Part shown: piece by piece, positions 51,310 through 59,438 of the stretch | Numbering within the stretch: the stretch's first letter is position 1 | Layout of the letters: each line of letters begins with the position of its first letter | Source of the DNA: Lysobacterales bacterium | GTDB taxonomy: Bacteria > Pseudomonadota > Gammaproteobacteria > Xanthomonadales > Wenzhouxiangellaceae | NCBI GenBank assembly: GCA_002722315.1 | Contig: PBLG01000044.1 | Coordinates: forward strand, 62,001 to 126,000 | Direction of reading: 5' to 3' | Length of the DNA stretch: 64,000 nt | Made by a program: the position numbers and the translations under genes | Notes under the pieces: generated by a model | The model's input: only the letters and a program-made list of their open reading frames with translations | Database searches by the model: none | What the model was told of the DNA's origin: nothing

Positions 51310-52268
51310 TGCAGACCAGCCGGTGCATCGGCGCGGCCGCCACGGTCGCGCTGATGCTGCTTGCCGGAGGCTGCGCAACCTACGACGCCCGAATCCCCGA
51401 GTCGCTGCCGCCGCACGTCGATCTGGCCGACACCCCCTTCCACCCGCAACAGCAACACCACTGCGGGCCGGCCGCGCTCACCACCGTCCTGGAAGCCAGC
51501 GGCGCAACGCCCGAATATGATGCCGTCGCTGAACGGGTCTACGTGCCGGACCTGGAGGGCAGCCTGCAAGTTGAAATGATGGCCGGGGCGAGAAGCTTCG
51601 ACCGCATTCCGTTTCGCGTGCCGGGTGAACTTTCCGCCGTACTGGCGGAGGTCGAAGCCGGTCACCCGGTGCTCATTCTGCAGAACCTTCGGGTGAGAAG
51701 CTTTCCCGCATGGCATTACGCGGTGGTTGTGGGCTACGACCGCGAGGACGAAACGATCTTGATGCGCTCAGGCACCGAGCGAATGCAGGAAACGTCCGTA
51801 TCCAAATGGATGCGCCAGTGGGACTGGGCCGGGCGCTGGGCCATCGTGGTGCTGGAGCCCGGCGAACTCCCGGCGCAGCCCGACCGTACCGCGGTGTTTC
51901 GCGCGCTGGCGGATTTCGACCAGAACGCCAACCCCGCATCGCGCCTGGCCGCCTGGGCCGGGGCCGCCGAACACTGGCCCGACACCGCGCTCGTTCACAT
52001 GGGGCTGGGCAACGCGCACTACGAATTGGGCAGACACGAGGCTGCAGTCGAAGACTTCCGCGAGGCGTTGAACCATGAACCCGAGCACTGGCCGGCCAGG
52101 CTCAACCTCGCACAGGTCCTGCTGGAACTCCACCGTTACTGTGAAGGAGCCCGAGCCCTTCAGGCGGCGACAATGCCCTTCGACCACCCGCTGGTCGAAG
52201 CCCACGGCAAGCTCTCTATCGAGCTTGCGGATGCATGCAGCCCGGTTGAGGATCCGCTGAAAATGTAA
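51309..52268 (+). CDS. PA2778 family cysteine peptidase with TPR-like C-terminus
   Basis: A 319-residue lipoprotein. The ATG at 51309 overlaps the PA2779 stop (TGATG). The lipobox is LAGGC with C22. The peptidase core has QQQHHCGPAALTTVLEASGA with C52 as nucleophile and SFPAWHYAVVVGYDREDETI with H136 as general base, the C39-like plan. The second half has TPR-like repeats (WPDTALVHMGLGNAHYELGR, HEAAVEDFREALNHEPEHWP). It would act in the periplasm or on the outer membrane. The partner PA2779 protein is likely its substrate or anchor (inference). Confidence 0.88.
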   Translation: MQTSRCIGAAATVALMLLAGGCATYDARIPESLPPHVDLADTPFHPQQQHHCGPAALTTVLEASGATPEYDAVAERVYVPDLEGSLQVEMMAGARSFDRIPFRVPGELSAVLAEVEAGHPVLILQNLRVRSFPAWHYAVVVGYDREDETILMRSGTERMQETSVSKWMRQWDWAGRWAIVVLEPGELPAQPDRTAVFRALADFDQNANPASRLAAWAGAAEHWPDTALVHMGLGNAHYELGRHEAAVEDFREALNHEPEHWPARLNLAQVLLELHRYCEGARALQAATMPFDHPLVEAHGKLSIELADACSPVEDPLKM

Positions 52269-52319
52269 GACCCGGGAGCGCGGGTAATTTCGTTGCGCCG
52301 CAACCCGACAATTATCCGC

Positions 52320-53285
52320 TCAGCCCACAACGGAGACGATGACGTTGCCTTTCTTGTGTCCTTCATCGACATATTCGTGCGCTTCGACGATCTTTTCCAG
52401 CGGGTAGATCCTGTCGATGACCGGTTTCATATCGCCGCCCGCGATGAGCTTCTCGAGGAGCTCGAGATGCGCCTTGCTTTCACCGGCAACGCCACTGATC
52501 AGCTGCTTGTTCCAGATCGCCGAAAGGTTGGCGAACAGCCCCGAAGCGATGGAAATCAGCTGCCCCTTTTCCTTCAACAGGCCTCTGCAGCGTGACAGCG
52601 GCATATTGCCGACGGTATCGAGTACGAAGTCATAGGTTTCTTCACTTGCTTCGACGTTTTCCCTGGTGTAGTCGATGGCCTTGTCCGCGCCAAGGGATTT
52701 CACCAGTTCGATATTGCCGGTGCTGCATACGGCGGTTACCTCGGCCCCCAGGTACTTGGCCAGCTGGATAGCCGCGGTCCCGACCGCCCCCGACGCGCCG
52801 TTCACGAGTATCTTTTGTCCTGGTTCGAGCCTGGCTTTTTTCTTCAGGAAGTGTATTGCCGTTTGTCCACCGAATATCGCAGCGGCAGCAGCATCATGAT
52901 CGATCTCGTCCGGCTTTTCGATGAATACCGCTTTTTCAGGGAGACACAGGTACTCGGCATGCGCACCAAAACGCATTCCCGCTGTTCCGAACACCCTGTC
53001 ACCGACAGTGAACGACTTCACCTCTTTCCCCAGGGCTTCCACCTCTCCGGAAAAGTCCATCCCCGGTATCTTCCTGCGCGGCCTGAAAAGGCCGAATACC
53101 AGCCGCGTCGGCAGCCAGAAGCCCACCGGAATTCTGAATCCCCGGAGCCGGGCGTCTCCGGCCGTGACCGTTCTCGAGTGGACCCTTATCAAGACCTCGT
53201 TCGGTCCAGGTATCGGTTTCGGCGCGTCCACGATCTCCAGGGCGTCTGCCGGTTTTCCGTATCTTGTCCATGCGACGGCTTTCAT
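52320..53285 (-). CDS. Zinc-free medium-chain dehydrogenase/reductase (quinone oxidoreductase-like)
   Basis: A 321-residue enzyme. It begins MKAVAWTRYGKPADALEIVD with a GroES-like domain (VLIRVHSRTVTAGDARLRGF, RRKIPGMDFSGEVEALGKEV). The NAD(P) fold reads GQKILVNGASGAVGTAAIQL, and the GHKKGNVIVSVVG end is typical. The zinc-ligand cysteines of alcohol dehydrogenases are absent, so it is of the quinone oxidoreductase type, reducing quinones or enones with NADPH. It uses more lysine, isoleucine and A/T-ending codons than neighbouring genes, which hints at transfer from a lower-GC source. It stands alone. Confidence 0.9.
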   Translation of the reverse strand: MKAVAWTRYGKPADALEIVDAPKPIPGPNEVLIRVHSRTVTAGDARLRGFRIPVGFWLPTRLVFGLFRPRRKIPGMDFSGEVEALGKEVKSFTVGDRVFGTAGMRFGAHAEYLCLPEKAVFIEKPDEIDHDAAAAAIFGGQTAIHFLKKKARLEPGQKILVNGASGAVGTAAIQLAKYLGAEVTAVCSTGNIELVKSLGADKAIDYTRENVEASEETYDFVLDTVGNMPLSRCRGLLKEKGQLISIASGLFANLSAIWNKQLISGVAGESKAHLELLEKLIAGGDMKPVIDRIYPLEKIVEAHEYVDEGHKKGNVIVSVVG

Positions 53286-53424
53286 GTTTTTCCCTCGATT
53301 CCGATGGAGATCCCCATGTTCAAAGCCTAACCGCTTTATTCAAGTTGCGTTTCAGTCGCGTCAGTATCCGTTCAACAAAGAGGCCCTTTCGGAACCGGCG
53401 CACACGAGGGTGCAGGCGAACCTC

Positions 53425-53877
53425 CTACAGCCACCGGCGGACCGATTGCTTGTAATCGAGGAACGCTTCGCCGAATCGCGCTTCGAGTGCTTGCTCCTCG
53501 GGTTCGATCTGGAATCGACTTATGTAGGCGACATACGCAACAACGACAACCAGGGCTGGCCATGCCGACAGGTAGAAGACCCACGCCAGCAGTACGATGG
53601 CAAATCCCAGGTACATCGGGTTCCTGGTGACCCGATAGACGCCGCTCACGACCAGGGCCGATGCCTGCTCCGGATGCAGCGGGTCGACCGTGGTGCTGGC
53701 ACGGCGGAAAGAAACAACGCCCAGAACAACGACCACCGCCCCGACAGCGACGAGCACAGCGGCAACGAGATCCTTGCCGGGAACGATCACGGATGGAGAT
53801 GGGACGTAGCGCGAGATCGCCCATATCAGCAGGCCGGCAACGATCACGACGAGAACAGGGGGGATTTTTGGTGTCAT
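53425..53877 (-). CDS. Isoprenylcysteine carboxyl methyltransferase-like membrane protein
   Basis: A 150-residue protein with four helices. ATG 53877 is chosen; a GTG at 53892 is possible. The end is characteristic of the ICMT/phospholipid methyltransferase family: VVSGVYRVTRNPMYLGFAIV has the G-x-Y-x-x-x-R-N-P-M-Y-x-G block, followed by helices (LVVVVAYVAYISRFQIEPEE) and QALEARFGEAFLDYKQSVRR, the E-E-x-x-L-x-x-x-F-G-x-x-Y-x-x-Y end. These enzymes methylate lipids or small thiols using S-adenosylmethionine in the membrane. The substrate is unknown. It lies next to the hairpin split by an IS. Confidence 0.88.
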   Translation of the reverse strand: MTPKIPPVLVVIVAGLLIWAISRYVPSPSVIVPGKDLVAAVLVAVGAVVVVLGVVSFRRASTTVDPLHPEQASALVVSGVYRVTRNPMYLGFAIVLLAWVFYLSAWPALVVVVAYVAYISRFQIEPEEQALEARFGEAFLDYKQSVRRWL

Positions 53878-53969
53878 ACGCTTCTCATTCACGGCCCGAC
53901 GTCTGCTTCAGTTGAAACGACGGTGGGGGCGGGCGTTGCGAATGGCCTGGCTCTTTGCCACCACCCCAA

Positions 53970-53983
53970 CCCTCCCCCGCGGG
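53970..53983. repeat. Left half of a GC-rich hairpin split by the IS, with target duplication
   Basis: CCCTCCCCCGC (53970-53980) is the exact reverse complement of GCGGGGGAGGG (55276-55286) on the far side of the IS. CGGG occurs at 53980-53983 and again at 55273-55276, the expected 4-base target duplication. Removing the IS and one copy rebuilds an 11-base-pair hairpin with a two-base loop. Confidence 0.75.
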
Positions 53984-55272
53984 TGTTCATTCCGGAGAGA
54001 TGGTGGACATATGTTCGGAGACATTGTGGACGCCTTCCTGTGGTCATTTTATGATCATTTTGACTTGCTGCGCTCGGAGGTCGAACTTGGCGACAGGATG
54101 GCGACCAAGGTAGACCGACCAGAGTCCGTCTTCGGCCTCTGGACGCAGGCCAAGCAGTTGACCTTCGAACGGTTTGCCCAGGCGCCATCGTCGGCCCTTG
54201 AAGTTGATGCGGGCACCGTTGACTCGCCGCAGCACGAAGCCTTCGGGATATTCCAGCGGCTCCAGCCGGGCCGGCATGGGTCGCTGACTGGGTCGATAGC
54301 GGATGATCGGCGGCTCATCGTCCAGGCTTTCATGAGGGCGCTCAAAGTTGTAGCGTTCCCGGAAGCGGTCGAACGCTGCCTGGGCGCTGGCCAGATCGGA
54401 CGGCGGCGGCCTGCCGCGCAGAACCTCGTCTTTGAGCGTGCGGTTGAAGCGTTCTTCTTTGCCTTGGGTCTGAGGATGGTAGGGCCGTCCGTGGATGACG
54501 CGCACGTCCAGTCGCAACAACCAGATGGTCAACCGGGTGTGGGGACTGGAGCGGTCGTCTCCCCAAGGTGGGCCGTGGTCGGCGAGAATGCTCCAGGGCA
54601 GGCCATAGCGCTCAAACGTCCGGCTCAGCGCATTCTGTACCCCGTCGTGGCACTGGTCGGTACAGGCTTGGACACACGGACTGAAGCGCGAATGGTCATC
54701 GAGGATCGTAAGCGGGTAGCAGCGCCCGCCGCGCCCCAGACGAAAGTCACCCTTGAAGTCCATCTGCCACAGATCGTTGGGCTCCTCGCGCTCGAATCTG
54801 CACATGGGTCGGCAAATCTCGCCGGCCTCCGGCGGAATCCGGTCATGGCGCCGGAGAATGGCGTGAACCGTGCTGATTGCCGGCATGGTGTGGCCCTTGC
54901 GAATCAGCCACTGACGCAGCTTGCGTGCGCCCCAGAACGGATACCGATCGCGCAGCTCCAGGACCAGATCCTCGACCTCGGATTCGACCCGCTTCGGACT
55001 GTGATGCGGTCGCCGACTGTGCTCAGCCAGGGCCGCTTCGCCACCATCCCGGTAGCGCCCGATCCACTTGTAGCCGGTCGTCGGACTGACGCCAAATCGA
55101 CGGCACAACGCTCTGAAATTCACCCCGGGCATCGTGGCCAAAGCCACGAACTCTCGTTTCTCAGACATCGCGGAAACCTCTTTCCAAGGCATGCCATCTC
55201 TCCGTGCTTGACACGCCAAATAGTGTCCACCATGTCTCCGAACACCCGTCCACCATGTTCCCGGTACATACA
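53984..55272 (-). mobile_element. IS481-family insertion sequence
   Basis: A 1289-base element with 48-base imperfect terminal inverted repeats (53984-54031 and 55225-55272), ends TGT and ACA. The best conserved stretches are ATGGTGGAC and TGTTCGGAGACAT. It carries one transposase gene, intact, and is flanked by the 4-base duplication CGGG. These features suggest a recent insertion of a still functional element. Confidence 0.88.
54044..55192 (-). CDS. IS481-family transposase
   Basis: A 382-residue protein from ATG 55192 (MPWKEVSAMSEKREFVALAT), the normal opening of this group. An N-terminal helix-turn-helix follows (FRALCRRFGVSPTTGYKWIG), then an integrase-type core. The DDE residues are in DLWQMDFKGDF, SILADHGPPWG and HPQTQGKEERFNRT. 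The frame is unbroken. The C-terminus ends near 54044, just inside the terminal repeat. It should catalyse movement of this IS. It interrupts nothing but a hairpin, so it probably has little effect on the flanking genes. Confidence 0.95.
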   Translation of the reverse strand: MPWKEVSAMSEKREFVALATMPGVNFRALCRRFGVSPTTGYKWIGRYRDGGEAALAEHSRRPHHSPKRVESEVEDLVLELRDRYPFWGARKLRQWLIRKGHTMPAISTVHAILRRHDRIPPEAGEICRPMCRFEREEPNDLWQMDFKGDFRLGRGGRCYPLTILDDHSRFSPCVQACTDQCHDGVQNALSRTFERYGLPWSILADHGPPWGDDRSSPHTRLTIWLLRLDVRVIHGRPYHPQTQGKEERFNRTLKDEVLRGRPPPSDLASAQAAFDRFRERYNFERPHESLDDEPPIIRYRPSQRPMPARLEPLEYPEGFVLRRVNGARINFKGRRWRLGKPFEGQLLGLRPEAEDGLWSVYLGRHPVAKFDLRAQQVKMIIK

Positions 55273-55275
55273 CGG

Positions 55276-55286
55276 GCGGGGGAGGG
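55276..55286. repeat. Right half of the hairpin split by the IS
   Basis: GCGGGGGAGGG pairs with CCCTCCCCCGC at 53970-53980 across the IS. The arm lies 20 bases past the stop of the M16 peptidase gene, so before the insertion the hairpin may have served as a 3' structure for it and for the ICMT-like gene region. Confidence 0.7.
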
Positions 55287-55305
55287 AGAAAGGCGTTGCG
55301 GGCGG

Positions 55306-58233
55306 CTATTCGGACGATTGCTTGACGAATCCGTCCTCGTCGAGTTCGACGATCGGCATTTCCAGCGCTTCCAGTTCTTCCCGGATTGTGGCTTCGTCGC
55401 CGACGACGACAATCGCCATGTTTTCCGGGTCGATCAGGCGCGCGGCAACCTGGTTGAGTTCTTCGCGCGTGATCGTGCGCAGGATCTCGTTTTGCTGCGA
55501 GCGGTAGTCCAGCGGCAGGTCATAGGTCAGGATGTTGTCTAGCAGCGCCAGCTTGCGGCCCGGGGTTTCGTATTCGCGCGCGTCGCGCTGGCCGATGGCC
55601 GAGCGCATGTACTCGAATTCTTCGGTTTCCATGCCGGCCTGGTCGTAGCTTTCAAGCTCGGCCATCACCTCGACCAGGGCCGCGGCGGTGGCATCCCGGT
55701 TGACTTCCGACGAGAAGCCGAAGCTGCCCATTTCCGGCCCGCCGCCGAACCCGGTCCGCGCGCCGTAGGTGTAGCCCTTGTCCTCGCGCAGGTTCAGGTT
55801 GATTCGGCTGTTGAAGGTGCCGCCGAGGACGAAGTTCGCCAGGCCCGCGCGGTAGAAATCGCCCAGCGCATCGTAGGGGATGGCGTGCTGGCCGGTGCGC
55901 AGGCTCGACTGCGCGGCTTCGGGCTTGTCGACCAGGTACAGCGTGCGGCCCTGGATTTCCGGCCGAGCGGGAATTTCCCGGCGCTCGGACATCGCGGGGG
56001 CAAGTGCTGCGAGTGGCGCCAGCGCCTGCATGGTCTCGGCCTGCGGCAGGCTGGAGCTGACCAGCACACCTTCGAGGTGCGCCGGCATGTGGTCGGCGTG
56101 GAAAGCGCGCACGTCTTCCAGCGTGATGGCCTCGACCGTGCGCGGGATGCCCGCCTGCGGATAGGACAGGGGATTTTCGGGACCTTCCATCACCGCGCCC
56201 AGGGCGCGACTTGCCAGCCCCTCCGGCGTCTTGCGCGCCTGCATCAGGCCTTCGATGGTCTGCTGCTTGACCCGCGCGAAGTCTTCTTCGGTGAAGGCCG
56301 GTTCCAGCATCCGCTCCATCATCAGCGGGATGGCCTGGTCGAGGTGCTTGGACAGGGTATTCAGCGTGACGGTGGTCTGGTAGGTGCCGGTATTGACACT
56401 GACGCTTGCACCGATGCGCTCCAGCGCTTCGGCAAACTCTCCGGCGCTGCGCTGCCTGGTGGCCTCGCCCATCATCGCGGCTGTCAGCGCGGCCAGCCCG
56501 GCCTTGCCGGCGGGTTCGTCGCGCTGGCCCATCGCGAACACGGCGCGCAGCGTCACGGTGGGCGTTTCATCGTTGGCCACGGCAAGCACCCGCACGCCGT
56601 TTTCCAGCGTCGAATCGCTGATCGGCGGCAGTTCCACCTGCGGGTTCATGCCCGGGGTCGGGCGAACGCTTCGGTCGAAGCTGTCCTCGGCTTCGCGCAG
56701 CGCCAGCTCTTCGCCCTCGTCGCCGTAGGATTCGGGCAGGTCGCGCTCGCCGGCGTTGTAGTTCGGCTCGGCCGCGGCCAGTTCGGTTCGGCCGTTGGGC
56801 ACGATGCTGAGGATCACCGCCGGCTGGTCCTCGATGTACTGCTCGAACACGCGATCGACGTCGGCGATTTCGACGTTCAGGTAGCGCTGTATTTCCTCGG
56901 CGATGCCGGCCGGGCTGCCGGTGTAGGTTTCGAAGGCGGCCAGCGTGCTGACCTTGCCGGCAACCGACTGCAGGCCGAACACGCGCTGGGCCTCGTACTG
57001 GGCCTTGAACTTCTGCAGGTCGTCCTCGCTGACCGGGCGCTCGGCGAATTCGGCCAGCGTCTCGCGCACCGCGACTTCCATTTCGGCCAGGCTCTCACCC
57101 GAGGCCGGGTTCTGGATGACGATGAAGAACATCTCGCAGGCCAGTTCCTTGCACGAGTGGAAGACATTCGCCTGGACGGCCCGTCCGCTCTGGACCAGGC
57201 GCTGGTACAGAAGCGAGGCCTGGCCCTGGCCGAGTATCTTGGCCGCTGCGTCCAGTGCCGGCTCGTCCGGGTGGCTGGAATGGACCGTCGGCATCATCAT
57301 CGCCAGCGCCGGGAGGTGGATATTGTCTTCGAGCGTCACGTAGCGGTCGGCGTCGAGCTCGGCCGGCTGCTTCGGCAGGTTCTCGACTTCGGGACCGGCC
57401 GGAATCGGGCCGAAGTACTTGACCACGGATGCCAGCGTCTCGCTGGTGTCGATGTCGCCGCCGATGGTCAGGGCGGCGTTGTTGGGTCCGTACCAGCGCA
57501 GGAAGAAGCGCTTGAGGTCGTTCAGGTCGGCCCGATTCAGATCCTCGATCCAGCCGATCACCGGCCACGAATACGGATGGCCTTCCGGGTACAGCGACTT
57601 GCTCAGCGTTTCGCCCGCGCGGACGTAGGGCTGGTTGTCGACCCGCTGGCCGCGTTCGTTCTTGACCGTCTCGCGCTGGACCTCGAACTTCTCCTGGGTC
57701 ACGGCGTCGAGCAGAAAGCCCATCCGGTCGGCTTCCAGCCACAGCACGGTGTCGAGCTGGTTGGCCGGCACGGTCTGGTAATAGTTGGTGCGATCCGAAT
57801 TGGTCGAGCCGTTGAGCGTGCCGCCGGCGTTGGAGACGATCTTGAAGTGCTCTTCGTCGGCGACGTTCTCCGAGCCCTGGAACATCATGTGCTCGAAGAA
57901 GTGGGCGAACCCGGAGCGGCCGGGCTCTTCGCGGTTGGAGCCGACGTGATAGGTCACGTCCACGTGCACCAGCGGGTCGGACGTGTCCTTGTGCAGGACC
58001 ACGGTCAGGCCGTTGTCCAGGCGATATTTTTCATAGGGGATCGAAATGCCGCTGTCGTCGCCTTCGAAGCGCTCGACCAGCGTCACGCCCTCGGGCAGTT
58101 CCGAGCCGGCCGAGGGCGGCTGCGCGGTCGGCGCCTGCGTTTCGGTGATCGGCGCGGCGGTGTCGGAAGAGTTGCAGCCGGCCAGGACGAAGGCCAGCAA
58201 GAGCATCGGCAAGAGTCTGAAATTCGGGTTCAA
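55306..58233 (-). CDS. M16 family zinc metallopeptidase, lipoprotein
   Basis: A 975-residue lipoprotein. The start is a TTG at 58233 preceded by AGGTG at seven bases; the later ATG would lose the basic N-region of the signal. The lipobox is LAGC with C20. The catalytic inverted zinc motif is GFAHFFEHMMFQG with H111, E114 and H115. Two M16 halves are present: the N-terminal active copy (VDVTYHVGSNREEPGRSGFA) and a C-terminal inactive copy (RAVFAMGQRDEPAGKAGLAA, no HxxEH). The pair closes around peptides as in family members. It is anchored on the periplasmic side of a membrane. It ends beside the IS. Confidence 0.94.
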   Translation of the reverse strand: MNPNFRLLPMLLLAFVLAGCNSSDTAAPITETQAPTAQPPSAGSELPEGVTLVERFEGDDSGISIPYEKYRLDNGLTVVLHKDTSDPLVHVDVTYHVGSNREEPGRSGFAHFFEHMMFQGSENVADEEHFKIVSNAGGTLNGSTNSDRTNYYQTVPANQLDTVLWLEADRMGFLLDAVTQEKFEVQRETVKNERGQRVDNQPYVRAGETLSKSLYPEGHPYSWPVIGWIEDLNRADLNDLKRFFLRWYGPNNAALTIGGDIDTSETLASVVKYFGPIPAGPEVENLPKQPAELDADRYVTLEDNIHLPALAMMMPTVHSSHPDEPALDAAAKILGQGQASLLYQRLVQSGRAVQANVFHSCKELACEMFFIVIQNPASGESLAEMEVAVRETLAEFAERPVSEDDLQKFKAQYEAQRVFGLQSVAGKVSTLAAFETYTGSPAGIAEEIQRYLNVEIADVDRVFEQYIEDQPAVILSIVPNGRTELAAAEPNYNAGERDLPESYGDEGEELALREAEDSFDRSVRPTPGMNPQVELPPISDSTLENGVRVLAVANDETPTVTLRAVFAMGQRDEPAGKAGLAALTAAMMGEATRQRSAGEFAEALERIGASVSVNTGTYQTTVTLNTLSKHLDQAIPLMMERMLEPAFTEEDFARVKQQTIEGLMQARKTPEGLASRALGAVMEGPENPLSYPQAGIPRTVEAITLEDVRAFHADHMPAHLEGVLVSSSLPQAETMQALAPLAALAPAMSERREIPARPEIQGRTLYLVDKPEAAQSSLRTGQHAIPYDALGDFYRAGLANFVLGGTFNSRINLNLREDKGYTYGARTGFGGGPEMGSFGFSSEVNRDATAAALVEVMAELESYDQAGMETEEFEYMRSAIGQRDAREYETPGRKLALLDNILTYDLPLDYRSQQNEILRTITREELNQVAARLIDPENMAIVVVGDEATIREELEALEMPIVELDEDGFVKQSSE

Positions 58234-58442
58234 CGTAATTCACCTGTCTGGAATCAAGGCGCAAAGGTTACACCAGCCCGGTTACGGATACCCGACCAGT
58301 GACGCCCCCGGGCCGTTCCCGGCCCCGGTGTCGCATTGGTGACGCACGACGCTTTTACGCCATTGCGCATTCCTGGCGTTTTCAGCGACGGCCCGCGCGT
58401 GTCCAATGGCCTCACCAACCGAGGTCACACAAAGGACATATC

Positions 58443-58913
58443 ATGAACGCACCCAACCGCATCGCCCGGAAAGAGACAAGACCCGAAATGATCGTCAGCG
58501 CCCGCAAAGGCATCCAGTGCTACTTCGACGTCGACGATTTCACGATCAGCGTATGGGGTTCGGCGTGGACCGGCCGCGAGATCGTGAAGGTCGACGACCG
58601 GGTCGTCTCGAGCAAGCTGAGCATCCGGTTTTCCACCACCCACGACTTCGAGCACCGGGGCCATCGCTACCGGGTGCGATTCATCATCGCGTCGATGGCG
58701 ACCGGCCTGGCCCGGATCGAGCTGTACCGGGACGGCGAGCTGATCGACTTCGACGAAGCGCGCCGCCGGAGCATCAAGATCGACCCCGCAACCGGCAAGA
58801 TCGACTGGCGCGCCGGGTGGAAGGCGATCATCGGCTGGGCAGTGGTGGGCGGCCTGTTCGGCGCGGCGCTGGGCTACGCCGCGGCGGAGCTGGTCGAACG
58901 GTGGTTGTCATGA
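58443..58913 (+). CDS. Membrane-anchored protein of unknown function, first gene of a three-gene operon
   Basis: A 156-residue protein; ATG 58443 follows AAGGA. The first 120 residues are a compact beta-rich domain (ISVWGSAWTGREIVKVDDRV, VSSKLSIRFSTTHDFEHRGH, RFIIASMATGLARIELYRDG). The end is one membrane helix (AIIGWAVVGGLFGAALGYAA). I do not recognise a family. The gene overlaps the next one by four bases (ATGA), so the three genes are translated together. The soluble domain probably faces the cytoplasm. Confidence 0.75.
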   Translation: MNAPNRIARKETRPEMIVSARKGIQCYFDVDDFTISVWGSAWTGREIVKVDDRVVSSKLSIRFSTTHDFEHRGHRYRVRFIIASMATGLARIELYRDGELIDFDEARRRSIKIDPATGKIDWRAGWKAIIGWAVVGGLFGAALGYAAAELVERWLS

Positions 58914-59044
58914 GCATCCGGAGACTGCTGTCGAGAGCGCGGGCCATCATTCGCCGGGGCCTTCACCGGATTCCGGTGGTGAGCACGGTCCTGTCCGCCG
59001 CCGGCGCCTACCAGGCGTTCGTCGATGCCTGCGGGGGCTTTTGA
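58910..59044 (+). CDS. Small basic amphipathic peptide, second gene of the operon
   Basis: A 44-residue product starting at ATG 58910 inside the previous stop and ending at a TGA whose last base is the A of the next ATG. It has a very basic first half (MSIRRLLSRARAIIRRGLHR) and a hydrophobic second half (IPVVSTVLSAAGAYQAFVDA) ending CGGF. Such a shape suggests membrane binding. The tight overlaps on both sides are the main evidence that it is translated. The function is unknown. Confidence 0.6.
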   Translation: MSIRRLLSRARAIIRRGLHRIPVVSTVLSAAGAYQAFVDACGGF

Positions 59045-59364
59045 TGGATATCCGGCACGAATACGTCAGGAACCTGCGCGCCTCGCGCGGCTGGACGCAG
59101 CAGCAGCTGGCCGAGATCGCCGACCTGAGCCTGCGCACCATCCAGCGGGTCGAAAAGCTCGGCGTGGCGTCGAACGAAACCGTATCGGCACTGTGCTCGG
59201 TGTTCGAGGTCGATCGGAGCGATCTGCTCGTGCTGCCGCCGCTGGACGCCGAGGACGAGCGCGCCTCCCAGCGCAGCAGCCGCATCGCGGGAATGGCCGC
59301 GCTCATCGGCGCGCTGGCGGGCTCGCTCGTCACGGCGCTGGCGATGCAGTGGCTGGGCGGCTGA
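59044..59364 (+). CDS. XRE-family HTH protein with C-terminal membrane helix
   Basis: A 106-residue protein from ATG 59044. Residues 1-60 are a classic XRE DNA-binding domain (YVRNLRASRGWTQQQLAEIA, then DLSLRTIQRVEKLGVASNET). The C-terminal 30 residues include one membrane helix (IAGMAALIGALAGSLVTALA), so the regulator is tethered to the membrane. It is the last gene of the operon (TGATG overlap with the small peptide). It probably controls its own operon in response to a membrane state (inference). Confidence 0.85.
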   Translation: MDIRHEYVRNLRASRGWTQQQLAEIADLSLRTIQRVEKLGVASNETVSALCSVFEVDRSDLLVLPPLDAEDERASQRSSRIAGMAALIGALAGSLVTALAMQWLGG

Positions 59365-59438
59365 TCGTCACGGCCGCACGAATACGGGCAGCCTCCGGCT
59401 CACGACGCGCGATTGCCCGCTCGCAGCGAGCGCGAGGC

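Noticed and set aside
55885..58302. 805-residue plus-strand frame opposite the M16 peptidase
   Set aside because: It has no recognisable domain and covers a gene with a complete HFFEH motif and lipobox. Shadow.
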